NCBI GenBank assembly: GCA_030849075.1 | Contig: JASAOO010002953.1 | Location: forward strand, 1 to 14,665 | Reading direction: 5' to 3' | Origin: Zelonia costaricensis | Taxonomy: Eukaryota; Euglenozoa; Kinetoplastea; Trypanosomatida; Trypanosomatidae | DNA: 14,665 bases | Part shown: positions 1-7,841 of the stretch, piece after piece | How positions within the stretch are numbered: the first letter of the stretch is position 1 | How the letters are laid out: every line of letters starts with the position of its first letter | Position numbers and translations under genes: made by a program | Notes under the pieces: generated by a model | Databases searched by the model: none | Seen by the model: only the letters and a program-made list of their open reading frames with translations | What the model was told of the DNA's origin: nothing

Positions 1-268
1 ACTCGGGCCGTGTGCGGGCCCACACCGGCGACGTCACCGCCAGCTCGATCACGTTCTCCAGGCCCTTGGCCACCCTGAAGGCAAGGCAGCGACTCGCCCA
101 AGGGCAGGCGTACGAGACGTAAAGGATGTACCGTCCCTTGGCCGGCGGGTACTGCCCACCCTCTTCGATGGTGTTGTGGAAGGAGGTGGGCTTGCGCTTG
201 AAGGCACCACTGGCCTCCACGTCAGCCAGCGTCGACTTGGCCGCAATGACGGGTACAACCTGCGACAT
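1..268 (-). CDS. Xi-class glutathione transferase / glutathionyl-hydroquinone reductase (ECM4/YqjG-like), N-terminal part
   Basis: The 89 visible codons begin with MSQVVPVIAA and run off the left edge. Residues 47-59 read YILYVSYACPWAS, the signature of the ECM4/YqjG branch of glutathione transferases (usually YxLYxSxxCPWA). Here Cys55-Pro56-Trp57 would be the catalytic cysteine motif that takes up glutathione. The following stretch, with AKGLENVIELAVTSPVW at 67-83, also fits the family's thioredoxin-like domain. Known members reduce glutathionyl-hydroquinones with a second glutathione and are cytosolic; full-length proteins are usually a little over 300 residues, so roughly two thirds is missing here. 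The ATG at 268 is the first one after the predicted splice acceptor at 414-415, and no other methionine precedes the CPW motif. Whether the parasite enzyme uses glutathione or trypanothione cannot be told from this fragment. Confidence 0.88.
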   Translation of the reverse strand, partial: MSQVVPVIAAKSTLADVEASGAFKRKPTSFHNTIEEGGQYPPAKGRYILYVSYACPWASRCLAFRVAKGLENVIELAVTSPVWARTRPE

Positions 269-413
269 GACGTGCGAGTGCGGAGGAGGGGGAATAGGAA
301 AGACAAGAAGACGGCAGGGCGAGGGCGTGGTGTGGGAGGTGGGGGGGGTGAGGAGAGAGAGAATGGGGGTACTGGAGCGAGGAAGAGGTGGTCGAAGGGC
401 TGCACAGGTCGAT

Positions 414-557
414 CTCGATGTGGTGAGCGCGAGGGGCGGTGCGGCACGGTGGTGAAGTTCGAACGAAAAATAAGGGCAGAGAGAGAATGAGGAAGCAGGA
501 GGCGACGTCAGAGAGAGTGTGTGGAGAGGGAAGGGGGGGGGGCGGGGGCAAGGTGAT
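414..557 (-). promoter_or_regulatory. Candidate spliced-leader acceptor and polypyrimidine tract for the glutathione transferase gene
   Basis: On the transcribed strand, 557 down to 416 is C/T-rich and contains no AG. The first AG after it is at 415-414, giving a 5' UTR of about 145 nt without an upstream ATG. Later AGs at 401-400 and 373-372 are alternatives. That the first AG after a polypyrimidine tract is favoured is general knowledge of trypanosomatid trans-splicing; the exact site here is inferred. Confidence 0.5.
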
Positions 558-666
558 GCTGCGAAAGTTGATGAAGGGTGCAGGGGGTGCGCAGAACAGA
601 AGAGGTGGTGTCCTCCCTCCCTCTTGCCCCCAACACACACCTCATGCAGGTGGAGCCCCAAGACAC

Positions 667-842
667 CGTCTGCTTCACGGGCAGACGACGTGTGCCCCTC
701 GGGAGTGGCAGACAGCGGGAGCACACGTGACAGTCATCAGTGCCTCATCACGGTGAGCCGGCCTCGACTCGTGACGCACGCACTCCTCCACCTACGCACA
801 GCAACACAAACCACTGGTTGCGCTGCCACGACGGGCAGTGGT
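667..842 (-). repeat. Cluster of three perfect inverted repeats in the 3' UTR of the PhoD-like gene
   Basis: Three hairpin-forming pairs follow one another. CGTCTGC at 667-673 pairs with GCAGACG at 681-687 (7-nt loop). ACGTGTGC at 688-695 pairs with GCACACGT at 721-728 (25-nt loop). ACCACTG at 810-816 pairs with CAGTGGT at 836-842 (19-nt loop). The first two are directly adjacent. They lie in the expected 3' UTR of the upstream gene and would form the same stems in RNA. Function is unknown. Confidence 0.6.
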
Positions 843-1052
843 GAGGACGCGCCCGTGCGGCAGTGTCTCCACACCCGCATGCGTTGCAGGCGGGCCACAT
901 GCCCCCCAAAAAAGGAGAATAACGTACTTCACATTTGGGTTGTGATGAGCAGGAGCTACACCGTTCGCGACACGACAACGTTCGATGTGAAGAGAGAAAA
1001 AAAGGGCAGCGGCGCGGTGATTACGGCTCCGCGGTGCGTGCGCCGTGGCCGC

Positions 1053-3038
1053 TTAGTCCTGCTTCAGCTTGAACCCCGCCATGTCGAGCTCGTCGGGGTA
1101 CTTGCGCTGGTAGTAGAAGACGGCACCAAGGAAGAGAAGAAGCGCACCGAAGGCCAGGGCGAGGTTTGCCGCAATTCGAACGAGCATGAAGGGCTGCCCG
1201 TTGACGCACGGCACCTCGGCACAGTCCCGCTCCAACGTGTGCCGTTTCAACCACGGGTACTCACCCGGGACGTTGAAGGTGTTGAAGACTGGAAGGTGCG
1301 CCGTGTCGTGCAGGTCTAGCTGCCGCATCGCGAGCTCGTCCGCCTCGTCCGCCTCCGTCATCTCGCCCTCCTGCGGCTCCACATCGTAAGACGGCAGGCT
1401 GTCCAGCGTGCGCTCCAACGTGAGGAGCGCGTCCCCGCCTGCACGGCGGACACCGTGCAGCGAGAGGACGACCCGAGTGCGTGCGAGAACCTCCTCCCGC
1501 GTGAAGCTGTGGTGCGCCGCCGGCGCCGTGCGGTCGCCGATGAGCTGCAGCGTGCCGAAGTGTCGCTCCATCGTCGTCGTGCGCGTCAGGAAGACGTGCC
1601 GCTTCACGATGCCGTTGTCCTTCTTGTCCTCCACCGCGCGCGGGGTGAGGAACCAGCGAGCAAAGCGGCCGACCACCGACGCCTCGCGCACCGTGTGCGT
1701 CAGACCGCTGCTGGTCAGCTCCACGAGGTTCGACGGCAGCGGTGGCAGCATCTTCGCTGCCGGCAGCGTGAGCGGCTCGAGCGGGTAGTTGTTGATGAGC
1801 GAGGCGGTCGGGCCGTTGAAGAGGATGTCGGCCTTGGCTGCGCGGCGCACCACCCCCAGCTCCCCCATCTCTGCGTGCCCCGACAGGAAGACAAACCGGG
1901 GGACGTCGTACTTCTTAAGCAGCAGCAGCAGGCGACTGCGGGAGGCGGGGTAGAGGTCCCAGCCCTCGAACGGCTTGTTGTCGTTGAGCAGGATCTGCCA
2001 CGGCGAGGCGATCAACGTAACGGCGCAGTGCGCCCGACCCGCGGCATCGCCAGGGCTCACAGCGGAGGCGGCGAGGTAGGTCGCGATCGTGCGCTCCAGC
2101 CAGGCCCACTGCCGCGGCCCGAGCAAGTCCGCCTGCATCACACGCGCCCGCATCTCCGCCAACCCGGCTAGCCTCGCCTGCTGTGCCGCGTCCCTGCTGC
2201 GTTGTATGCGCAGCGCGGCAGCCTCGTTGACGCGAAGAAGGGCGTCAGCGAGTTTGGGCGGCGCCGTCCGCTGCGTGCGGACATCGAGGGTGACAGTGCA
2301 GACGCTGTGCACAAAGTGGGCCGCGAGGGGCGAGCCAGCCGGCGCGGGAACACCGCTGAAGCTGAAGAGCGCCCCGGGCGTGCCATCGCCGGTGGCGTCC
2401 TTCTCGGCGAGGGAGAAGCCGGACCACAACTGGGTGAGGTGGGCGCGGCGCACCGCCTCAGCCTGCGCGTAGCCGGCGTCGGCGCCGCGCAGGCCGAGAT
2501 CGCGATCGTCCCAGACCCCGGCGACGCGGCCGTGCGGGCCGACGACCTCCGCGAGGAACCGCTGGTAGTGCACGTTCTCCGTGAGCAGCTTGATCTCGTC
2601 CTCAATGGTGGACGCCGGCCGCGCCGTGCTCAGCGCGACACCCGCCTCATCGACGTCTGCGTAAACAGCGTTGCCGAGCCACAGCAGCAGGTCTGTGTGC
2701 GGTGGCTTCTCCGCTGCGCCGTCTTCGCTGCCGCTGCGTGAGCACTGTTCAGCAATCGTCCGTGCCACGCGCGTCATCCAGAAGGACTGGTCGTGGCTCT
2801 GGCGGTTGCAGCTGGCGAAGGTGACGTGCGCGAGCATGTCGGTACCACGCTTTCGCAACCACACCCGCCGCGCAGCGTCTGCCGCTGCGTCCGCTGCCGC
2901 TGCGCCGAGGGCATCGCCGAGGCGGCATGTCAAGATGAGGAGCAGGGCGAGCAGCAGCACAAGCGCACGTGGGAGCCGGCGCAGCCATGACGTGGGCCAG
3001 GCCGACACCCGCCGACTCGAGGTGGCCTGAGTTGGCAT
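1053..3038 (-). CDS. Membrane-anchored PhoD-like metallophosphatase-fold protein, probably catalytically inactive, with ER-retrieval tail
   Basis: The protein has 661 residues. A short basic N-terminus leads into a hydrophobic segment at about 25-38 (signal peptide or anchor). A lumenal or extracellular domain follows, and a second membrane span lies at about 618-643 before a short cytosolic tail ending KLKQD (KXKXX). PhoD family landmarks in order are FASC at 74-77, LWLGNAVYAD at 119-128, GVWDDRDLG at 174-182, LDVRTQR at 251-257, LLGPRQWAWLE at 305-315, WDLYP..R at 360-367, FLSGHAEMGEL at 384-394 and ELTSSGLTH at 440-448. Active relatives carry GDxxY, WDDHDxxxN and SGDxH; here these read GNAVY, WDDRDLGLR and SGHAE, so most metal ligands are changed while the fold markers remain. 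Cys606 and Cys611 sit just before the second span. The start is the ATG at 3038; the frame is open slightly further, but only from a TTG. The fold assignment is strong; the role is not known. Confidence 0.85.
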   Translation of the reverse strand: MPTQATSSRRVSAWPTSWLRRLPRALVLLLALLLILTCRLGDALGAAAADAAADAARRVWLRKRGTDMLAHVTFASCNRQSHDQSFWMTRVARTIAEQCSRSGSEDGAAEKPPHTDLLLWLGNAVYADVDEAGVALSTARPASTIEDEIKLLTENVHYQRFLAEVVGPHGRVAGVWDDRDLGLRGADAGYAQAEAVRRAHLTQLWSGFSLAEKDATGDGTPGALFSFSGVPAPAGSPLAAHFVHSVCTVTLDVRTQRTAPPKLADALLRVNEAAALRIQRSRDAAQQARLAGLAEMRARVMQADLLGPRQWAWLERTIATYLAASAVSPGDAAGRAHCAVTLIASPWQILLNDNKPFEGWDLYPASRSRLLLLLKKYDVPRFVFLSGHAEMGELGVVRRAAKADILFNGPTASLINNYPLEPLTLPAAKMLPPLPSNLVELTSSGLTHTVREASVVGRFARWFLTPRAVEDKKDNGIVKRHVFLTRTTTMERHFGTLQLIGDRTAPAAHHSFTREEVLARTRVVLSLHGVRRAGGDALLTLERTLDSLPSYDVEPQEGEMTEADEADELAMRQLDLHDTAHLPVFNTFNVPGEYPWLKRHTLERDCAEVPCVNGQPFMLVRIAANLALAFGALLLFLGAVFYYQRKYPDELDMAGFKLKQD

Positions 3039-3225
3039 ACGTAGGCGAGCCAAGAAGAAAGGGGCCGGCAGTGAAGCAGAAGGAGGTGGAGCGGGGGGGC
3101 GGGGGCGGGGCGGGCGGAGTGCAGGTGTGGGCAGTCCACTCGTGCTCGCGCAATGCTGGCGGTCGACGGAGAAAGGAGAAAGGTGGGCGTGGGAGTGGAG
3201 GGGGGGAGGGAGGGGGCCACCGAAG
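3027..3225 (-). promoter_or_regulatory. Candidate spliced-leader acceptor region of the PhoD-like gene, with a second possible acceptor inside the ORF
   Basis: A strong C/T tract at 3225 down to 3158 is followed by the first AG at 3157-3156 (context CCGCCAG), giving a 5' UTR of about 117 nt without an upstream ATG. A second C/T tract, 3130 down to about 3054, contains no AG. The next AG after it is at 3028-3027, in codon 4 of the ORF. The first site is the expected one; use of the second would remove the start codon. Confidence 0.5.
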
Positions 3226-4162
3226 TGAACTGAGTTGAGGGTGAGCGGTAAGCACGGGGGTGTGAAGAGACGTGCGTCGAGAGAAGATGGGAAGAGAGGA
3301 GGGTGAGGGAGGGAGCGGTGGAACTTGCATATCGAGGCCCCTTAAGAGGATCCCACGAAGCCGTGTACCGACTGCGCACCCACAGCACGTGACGCGAGGC
3401 TGCCAGTTCTCTTTCCCGTGGCAGCACTCGCGAGTCGAGCTCACGGCCACGCGGTTCGACTTCTCGCAGAACGGCCGGCGTGCTTCTCGTTTACGCGTGC
3501 AAGTGCAGAGGGACCGCCGTGCCTGCAACGTGAAAGCGTGCCCCCCCGTGCCCAAGACGAACCAAAAAAAAAAAAGAGCAGCGAGGCATCTCTCGCTGAA
3601 TCGCGTTGCGCACACACGACGCTGGCACGTCTGTCCTGCCGCCATTGGCCGTGCCTTGTGTACTTCAGCGCAACGAGCTTCAACCATCGCCTTCTTGCGC
3701 GGGTCCGTCTCGTGGTCTGCCTGCACCCCACACCGGGAACGTGCACGCGTGCACTCCACGTCGTCGTCACAAAGCGGCTGTGCGTTGAGAGAAAGACCGG
3801 GAGCGTGTCCAGGCAAGGGTGCTCAGGCTTTGACGTCCTGACTCCCTGTGCCAGAACTCTTCCACAGCTTCACATCCACGCAAAGCACGGACAAACCCTC
3901 CGTACGAGGTTGCCCCACACCGCCCACGCCGCGATGGTTGCGCTCCCCCCCCCTCACTCAGCCGGGGCGGCGGCCGCCTCATTCGCTGCGCCGTGGCGCA
4001 TGCGAAGGCAGAGAAGCGATGAAGGACGCGATAGGGAGGACCGCGCGGTGCCGTGTGCGAGGCCTCCACTGGCTTGGCGGTCTTCCAACGCAAACCACCC
4101 CCTCACACCTCCCCGACTTCCTTCCCCCCTTCGCGCCTCCCTCTCTCCACACAGCCTTTGGA

Positions 4163-4188
4163 GGGGGGAGGGGGGGGGGGAAAGGGGG
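4163..4188. repeat. G-run cluster (G6, G11, G5)
   Basis: The + strand has G6 at 4163-4168, G11 at 4170-4180 and G5 at 4184-4188, separated by 1 to 3 A residues. This satisfies a four-run quadruplex pattern if the G11 run supplies two tracts. The + strand is the template for all genes here, so the transcript itself would be C-rich. Confidence 0.6.
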
Positions 4189-4388
4189 AACGAGAGAGCG
4201 AGCGAGATGCAGAGACAGCGGCAGATCAAGAGAGTCACACACAATTAGACTAAGGAGGAGCACCACACGCACAGGGCACAGGGAAGCACAGGCCCGTCGA
4301 CCTAGAAAACAAAACAAAAAATGGCAAAACACACAAACAACAAACACAGCAATAAAAAAACGAACAAACGCAATCGGCGTGAGGAGGT

Positions 4389-4449
4389 CGTGTGCACACG
4401 CACATACACGCAAGCACACAGACAGACACAGACAGACACACAAACACAA
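4389..4449. repeat. CA/CAGA-rich simple repeat
   Basis: The + strand alternates CACACG, CACATA, CACAGACAGA and CACAAACA units without a fixed period. It lies within the first 90 nt of the COG7 3' UTR, where the transcript would be GU-rich. Confidence 0.7.
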
Positions 4450-4474
4450 TGAATAGCCGGTACCCTCAACGGCA

Positions 4475-7426
4475 TCAGTTGGCCGGCGTCGTCGCTGCCG
4501 CTGGTGGCTCTGCGGCGGCCTGCAGCGACGGCATGTGAATGGCGTCCCCCACAATCAGCGCACCCTGCAGGGAGGCGGGTGGCGGCAGCGCCTGGATGCC
4601 CCGCAGCACCCGCTCCACCGACTCGAGCGACTCTTCGTTCACTGCGGAGAGGATGTTCAGCACGTAGTCGAGGTCGGTGGTCAGCTGCTCCAGCGCCACC
4701 GCGAACTGCCGCTGCGCCGCATCCAAGCGGCTTCCACCGGCTCCGTGGGCCACGGCCCCGGACGCTGGTGCCGCAGCACCAAAGGGCCCGATGCGGAGCG
4801 GCAGCACCTTCTCCTCGAGGAACGCCCGCACCACGTCGCGCACGACCGCCTCGAGGAACACTTCCGCCTGCTCCTCGATCAGCGCCCGCACCCCCTCCGC
4901 CGTCTCCGGGTCTGTCACCACCGCGTCGCGGCCGTTGCCGTCCGCCACCGCGCTGGAGCCGAGCGTCTCGAGCGTCAGCGGCAGCTCCATCAGCATCTCG
5001 CCCATGTCCCGCACCGCCGGGCTCGGCGCGACCTGGCCCTGCGTGTAGGCGCCAAGGGGCGGCGACGCCCCCGCGAACGCGCCGGCCGCCGTCGCCGACC
5101 CGCCCACGTCAGCGGCAGCGCCGCCTGCTTGCCCGACCCGCGGCGAGCCCCAACACGGGAGCGCACCGTACCCCTCCACGGCGTTGAGAATCGGCCGCGT
5201 GATGCCGTCCAGCACGCGCGCCTGCAGCGCCGCCTGCGCCGCCTCCAACTCCTTCTTCAGCGGCCCCCACAGCCGCGCCTGCAGGTCGGCGCGCAGCACG
5301 CCGGCGCTGGTCGGGTAGAGCTCATGCACCGTGCCGGACGCGAGCCAGTCCTCCACCGCCTGCTGCGCCTTGAGCAGCAGCGGGCGCATGCGCCGCTTGT
5401 ACAGGTAGAGGTGCTGCAGCAGCGTGTGCTGCGCGGCGCCAGCCGTGAGCGTCGCGGCGTCGGCGCGCAGCTGAGCGACCATTGCGGACAGGGCCGCGTG
5501 CCAGGCAGTCGTGCAGCGCGCGCTGATCCTGTCGGGTGCGTAGACGAGCACTTTCTGGATGGCGTGGATCAGGGCGTGTGCGAGGCTACCCTCCTCGCGA
5601 GCCTCCCCGGCTGCAGCCAGGTCGCCGCTCTCGACAGAGGCTGGCAGGAGCTCGGATAGGGGGCGAGCGCACAAGGCGGCCACGGGCGCGCAGACGCGAT
5701 CGGCGTACCGCTGCAGCACTCGCTCGTCGTAAAAGAGGCCGGCGAAGAGGGCGACGGCGCGGTGCGTCGCCTCACGGGCGAGCACCTCGAGGCGGTCCTT
5801 CGCCGAGACCGCCCCAGCGGTGGGGCCCGACGTGCTCGGCGTCTGCGCGGCAGCTGTGGACGGATCCACGGCGGTGATCTTGAGCTGCTGTATGGCCGCC
5901 AGGCACGCCACGAAGTCCGCGTTGACGGTATCGGGCCGATCCGTCAGCAGCGGCAGCAGCGTCGACTGCACGGGGCTGCACAGCCGGTTCAGCATCATGG
6001 AGATGATCTCCAGCGTCTGAACGGCACGCGGGTCCTCGTCGAAGGCGGTGTGGCTGCCCACAGCCCCTGCGCCGCCAGAGGCGGTGCCGCTCACCACAGG
6101 AGAGGGGATCGACGACGCAGGGGTCACGGCAGGGCCTCTGCTGTCGCTAACGGGCTCGCCCTTCTTCACGGGGGACGCGGTTGGCTGCACCTCCTCCTGC
6201 GCGCGCCGCACAAGACGGGAGAGGAAGAGGAGCTCGCGCGAGATGAAGGCGCTGTCGTCCGGGATGACCTCGCGGCGCAGCAGTTCGGCCACGGCCGCGG
6301 CGGCGGTGGAGCGGCCCTTGTTGTCGCCGTTGCCCGCCACGCAGGCCTGTAGCTTCTCACACTGCTTGTCCGCCATCTGTGTGGCGGCCTGCTCCGCGTA
6401 GTTCCTGAGCACGGCGTCTGCGCGGCCGATGCTGTACAGCGTGGTCATGAGCCGCGTCGCCCGCTCCAGCTGGTGGGCCCGCAGACACGCCACACACTCC
6501 TCCTCCAGGGCGTGCTCGATGTACTGCTCGAACTGCTCCAGCTGTGACTTGTACTGCTCGCCGAATGTGTCATCGACGGCGGTGATCTCCTTCAAGTCGT
6601 CCCGCGCCTGCCGGATGATGAGGGCCACCTCATCGAGGTCGCGCTGCTGCGCTGCCGTCTTGGCGTCTGATGGCGCCGGCGTCGCGGTCCGTGACGAGTT
6701 GTGCGCGCTGACGCTCTCGCGACTTTCTTTTTTGTTTCCCATCGACTCGCGGTGCTCGACGAGGTACTGCAAGTTGCGGATGCTCTCCTCGACGCGCGCG
6801 GCCTTCTCCAGCAGCCGCTTGCACTTGTACAGCTTCATCTCGGCGGTTTTGCGGCGCTGCAGCTCCTCCACGTGACTCTCCGCGCCGGCGGCGACGGCGG
6901 GCTGAACGGCCGCCTCGATGCGCTGCAGCTGCTCCGTCAGCTCCGTCGCCTCGGTTGCCATGCGGGTGAGCTCCATCGTTGTGCGCGGTAGCCGCACGAG
7001 GGTGGCGGAGATGAGGTCCTCGATGCCGGTGCTCAGCTCCTGACTGTGGGTCTGCACCCGCGCATGCAGGACCTGCACCAGCTGCTCCTCCAGCTGCAGG
7101 GGCTTCCGCGCCGGCACGGCCGTTCCGCTGGATGGGGTTGCTGCGGTTGCGGCGCCATCGCGCGAGGCGGCTGGCGACGCATCCTTTGCGGCCTCCATCA
7201 CTCGTGCCAGAGCAGCGTTCAGCCACCGCGTCACGTCGAGGTCGTCACGGCTGAGCTGGCGGAGATCGTCCGAGATGATGGTGTTCACGCGCGCCATCCC
7301 GTCGCCCGACAGCGTCGCAGACGCCGGTGCTCTGCCGGCGGCCGGCGCACCACTGGGCGTCGGCGCGGTGGGAGGGAAGAGCGCCTTCACAACTCCGGCG
7401 GCGCCCGACGACGATGTGGCCGCCAT
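4475..7426 (-). CDS. COG7: Conserved oligomeric Golgi complex subunit 7 (COG7)
   Basis: COG7 belongs to lobe B of the eight-subunit COG tether, which recycles vesicles within the Golgi and so keeps glycosylation enzymes in place; it is a peripheral, cytosolic-face protein. The product has 983 residues against about 770 in human. Three stretches match the family. Residues 61-71 (DDLDVTRWLNA) match the N-terminal start pattern of COG7. Residues 111-225 (QLEEQLVQVL, then a helix-rich region with RLPRTTMEL at 145-153) match the long coiled-coil segment. Residues 914-946 (QLTTDLDYVLNIL onward) match the C-terminal COG7 segment. No signal peptide or membrane span is seen. The extra length comes from a low-complexity N-terminus (1-45), an Ala/Ser/Thr linker (84-108), a charged insert near 227-262, a Ser/Pro/Gly stretch in the middle and a Gly/Ala-rich insert. 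The ATG at 7426 is chosen; Met44 is an alternative. Confidence 0.9.
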   Translation of the reverse strand: MAATSSSGAAGVVKALFPPTAPTPSGAPAAGRAPASATLSGDGMARVNTIISDDLRQLSRDDLDVTRWLNAALARVMEAAKDASPAASRDGAATAATPSSGTAVPARKPLQLEEQLVQVLHARVQTHSQELSTGIEDLISATLVRLPRTTMELTRMATEATELTEQLQRIEAAVQPAVAAGAESHVEELQRRKTAEMKLYKCKRLLEKAARVEESIRNLQYLVEHRESMGNKKESRESVSAHNSSRTATPAPSDAKTAAQQRDLDEVALIIRQARDDLKEITAVDDTFGEQYKSQLEQFEQYIEHALEEECVACLRAHQLERATRLMTTLYSIGRADAVLRNYAEQAATQMADKQCEKLQACVAGNGDNKGRSTAAAAVAELLRREVIPDDSAFISRELLFLSRLVRRAQEEVQPTASPVKKGEPVSDSRGPAVTPASSIPSPVVSGTASGGAGAVGSHTAFDEDPRAVQTLEIISMMLNRLCSPVQSTLLPLLTDRPDTVNADFVACLAAIQQLKITAVDPSTAAAQTPSTSGPTAGAVSAKDRLEVLAREATHRAVALFAGLFYDERVLQRYADRVCAPVAALCARPLSELLPASVESGDLAAAGEAREEGSLAHALIHAIQKVLVYAPDRISARCTTAWHAALSAMVAQLRADAATLTAGAAQHTLLQHLYLYKRRMRPLLLKAQQAVEDWLASGTVHELYPTSAGVLRADLQARLWGPLKKELEAAQAALQARVLDGITRPILNAVEGYGALPCWGSPRVGQAGGAAADVGGSATAAGAFAGASPPLGAYTQGQVAPSPAVRDMGEMLMELPLTLETLGSSAVADGNGRDAVVTDPETAEGVRALIEEQAEVFLEAVVRDVVRAFLEEKVLPLRIGPFGAAAPASGAVAHGAGGSRLDAAQRQFAVALEQLTTDLDYVLNILSAVNEESLESVERVLRGIQALPPPASLQGALIVGDAIHMPSLQAAAEPPAAATTPAN

Positions 7427-7599
7427 CGGACGGGGGGGGGGCGGGCGGTTCGCGTGGTCGTTTCCGTATGCGTGGCTGGTGCACTTTACGCTGCAGTGGT
7501 GATGGCCGCTTCTACAGGTGCGTGTACCTGAGGGCGAGTGTGCGTGTGTGTGTGTGTGTATGGGAACACTGGGCTGACCTCGGCTATGTGTCTGTGCTG

Positions 7600-7680
7600 C
7601 TGTGAGCGGGTACGGCGGGTGGGGCAGGTGCGCAAAGAAGGAAGGTTGGGCGGGGAGTGGGCCGAAACGACCGACTGACG
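7600..7680 (-). promoter_or_regulatory. Candidate spliced-leader acceptor and polypyrimidine tract for COG7
   Basis: On the transcribed strand 7680 down to 7602 is C/T-rich, and the first clear acceptor is the AG at 7601-7600 (context CTCACAG), with further AGs a few bases on. The resulting 5' UTR of about 174 nt has no upstream ATG before 7426. An AG at 7477-7476 is a nearer but less well placed alternative. Confidence 0.4.
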
Positions 7681-7821
7681 AACGAATGCAGTTGAGCGGC
7701 GGCGCCGATGTCGTTTCCCTCGTTCACCCTCTGAGCACCTGTCATGCTTCGGTGAGGGCATTCTCTGGCTTTATTCCTTCTGATCGGTTTCGGCTCGCAA
7801 CTCACACCAAACTCCTCACAT

Positions 7822-7841
7822 ACACACACACACACACACAC
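7822..7841. repeat. (AC)10 microsatellite
   Basis: This is a perfect dinucleotide run in the 3' UTR of the farnesyltransferase beta gene, read as (GT)10 in the transcript. Confidence 0.9.

Larger units (their letters stand above)
269..1052 (-). other. Intergenic region: 3' UTR of the PhoD-like gene and splice signals of the glutathione transferase gene
   Basis: No open frame here resembles a protein. The part next to the glutathione transferase gene (about 281-560) is almost pure purine on the + strand, so C/T-rich in the transcript, and includes a C10 run at 533-542. The part nearest the PhoD-like gene (about 600-1000) is more mixed and holds three short perfect inverted repeats, reported separately. 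It should become the 3' UTR of the PhoD-like mRNA. I could not recognise a SIDER-type retroposon with any confidence. Confidence 0.7.
3039..4474 (-). other. Intergenic region: 3' UTR of COG7 and splice signals of the PhoD-like gene
   Basis: This 1.4 kb stretch has no open frame that I believe. From 3039 to about 3330 the + strand is purine-rich (splice signals for the PhoD-like gene). From 3340 to 4130 it is of mixed composition with an A12 run at 3552-3563 (U12 in the transcript). From 4150 to 4250 there are G-runs, and 4380-4450 is CA/CAGA-rich. Long 3' UTRs of this kind are usual in Leishmania-like genomes and often carry stage-regulating elements, but I could not recognise a specific one. 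Confidence 0.65.

Noticed and set aside
600..960. Possible SIDER-type degenerate retroposon in the 3' UTR
   Set aside because: Position and hairpins are suggestive, but I could not match a signature or find target-site duplications by eye.
3039..3053. Five-residue N-terminal extension of the PhoD-like protein
   Set aside because: It starts at TTG, not ATG; the ATG at 3038 is the first after the predicted acceptor.
2749..3816. 355-codon minus-strand frame spanning the PhoD-like start region
   Set aside because: It runs through UTR, C/T tracts and another frame of the PhoD-like gene. Composition is mixed and nothing in it is recognisable.
3418..4248. 276-codon plus-strand frame in the COG7 / PhoD-like spacer
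   Set aside because: It is opposite to the direction of the whole unit, low-complexity at both ends, and has no domain or hydrophobic pattern.
4535..5659. 374-codon plus-strand frame opposite COG7
   Set aside because: It is a shadow of a GC-rich gene: the opposite strand encodes the conserved COG7 C-terminus, and the product is Arg/His/Pro-rich with no recognisable domain.
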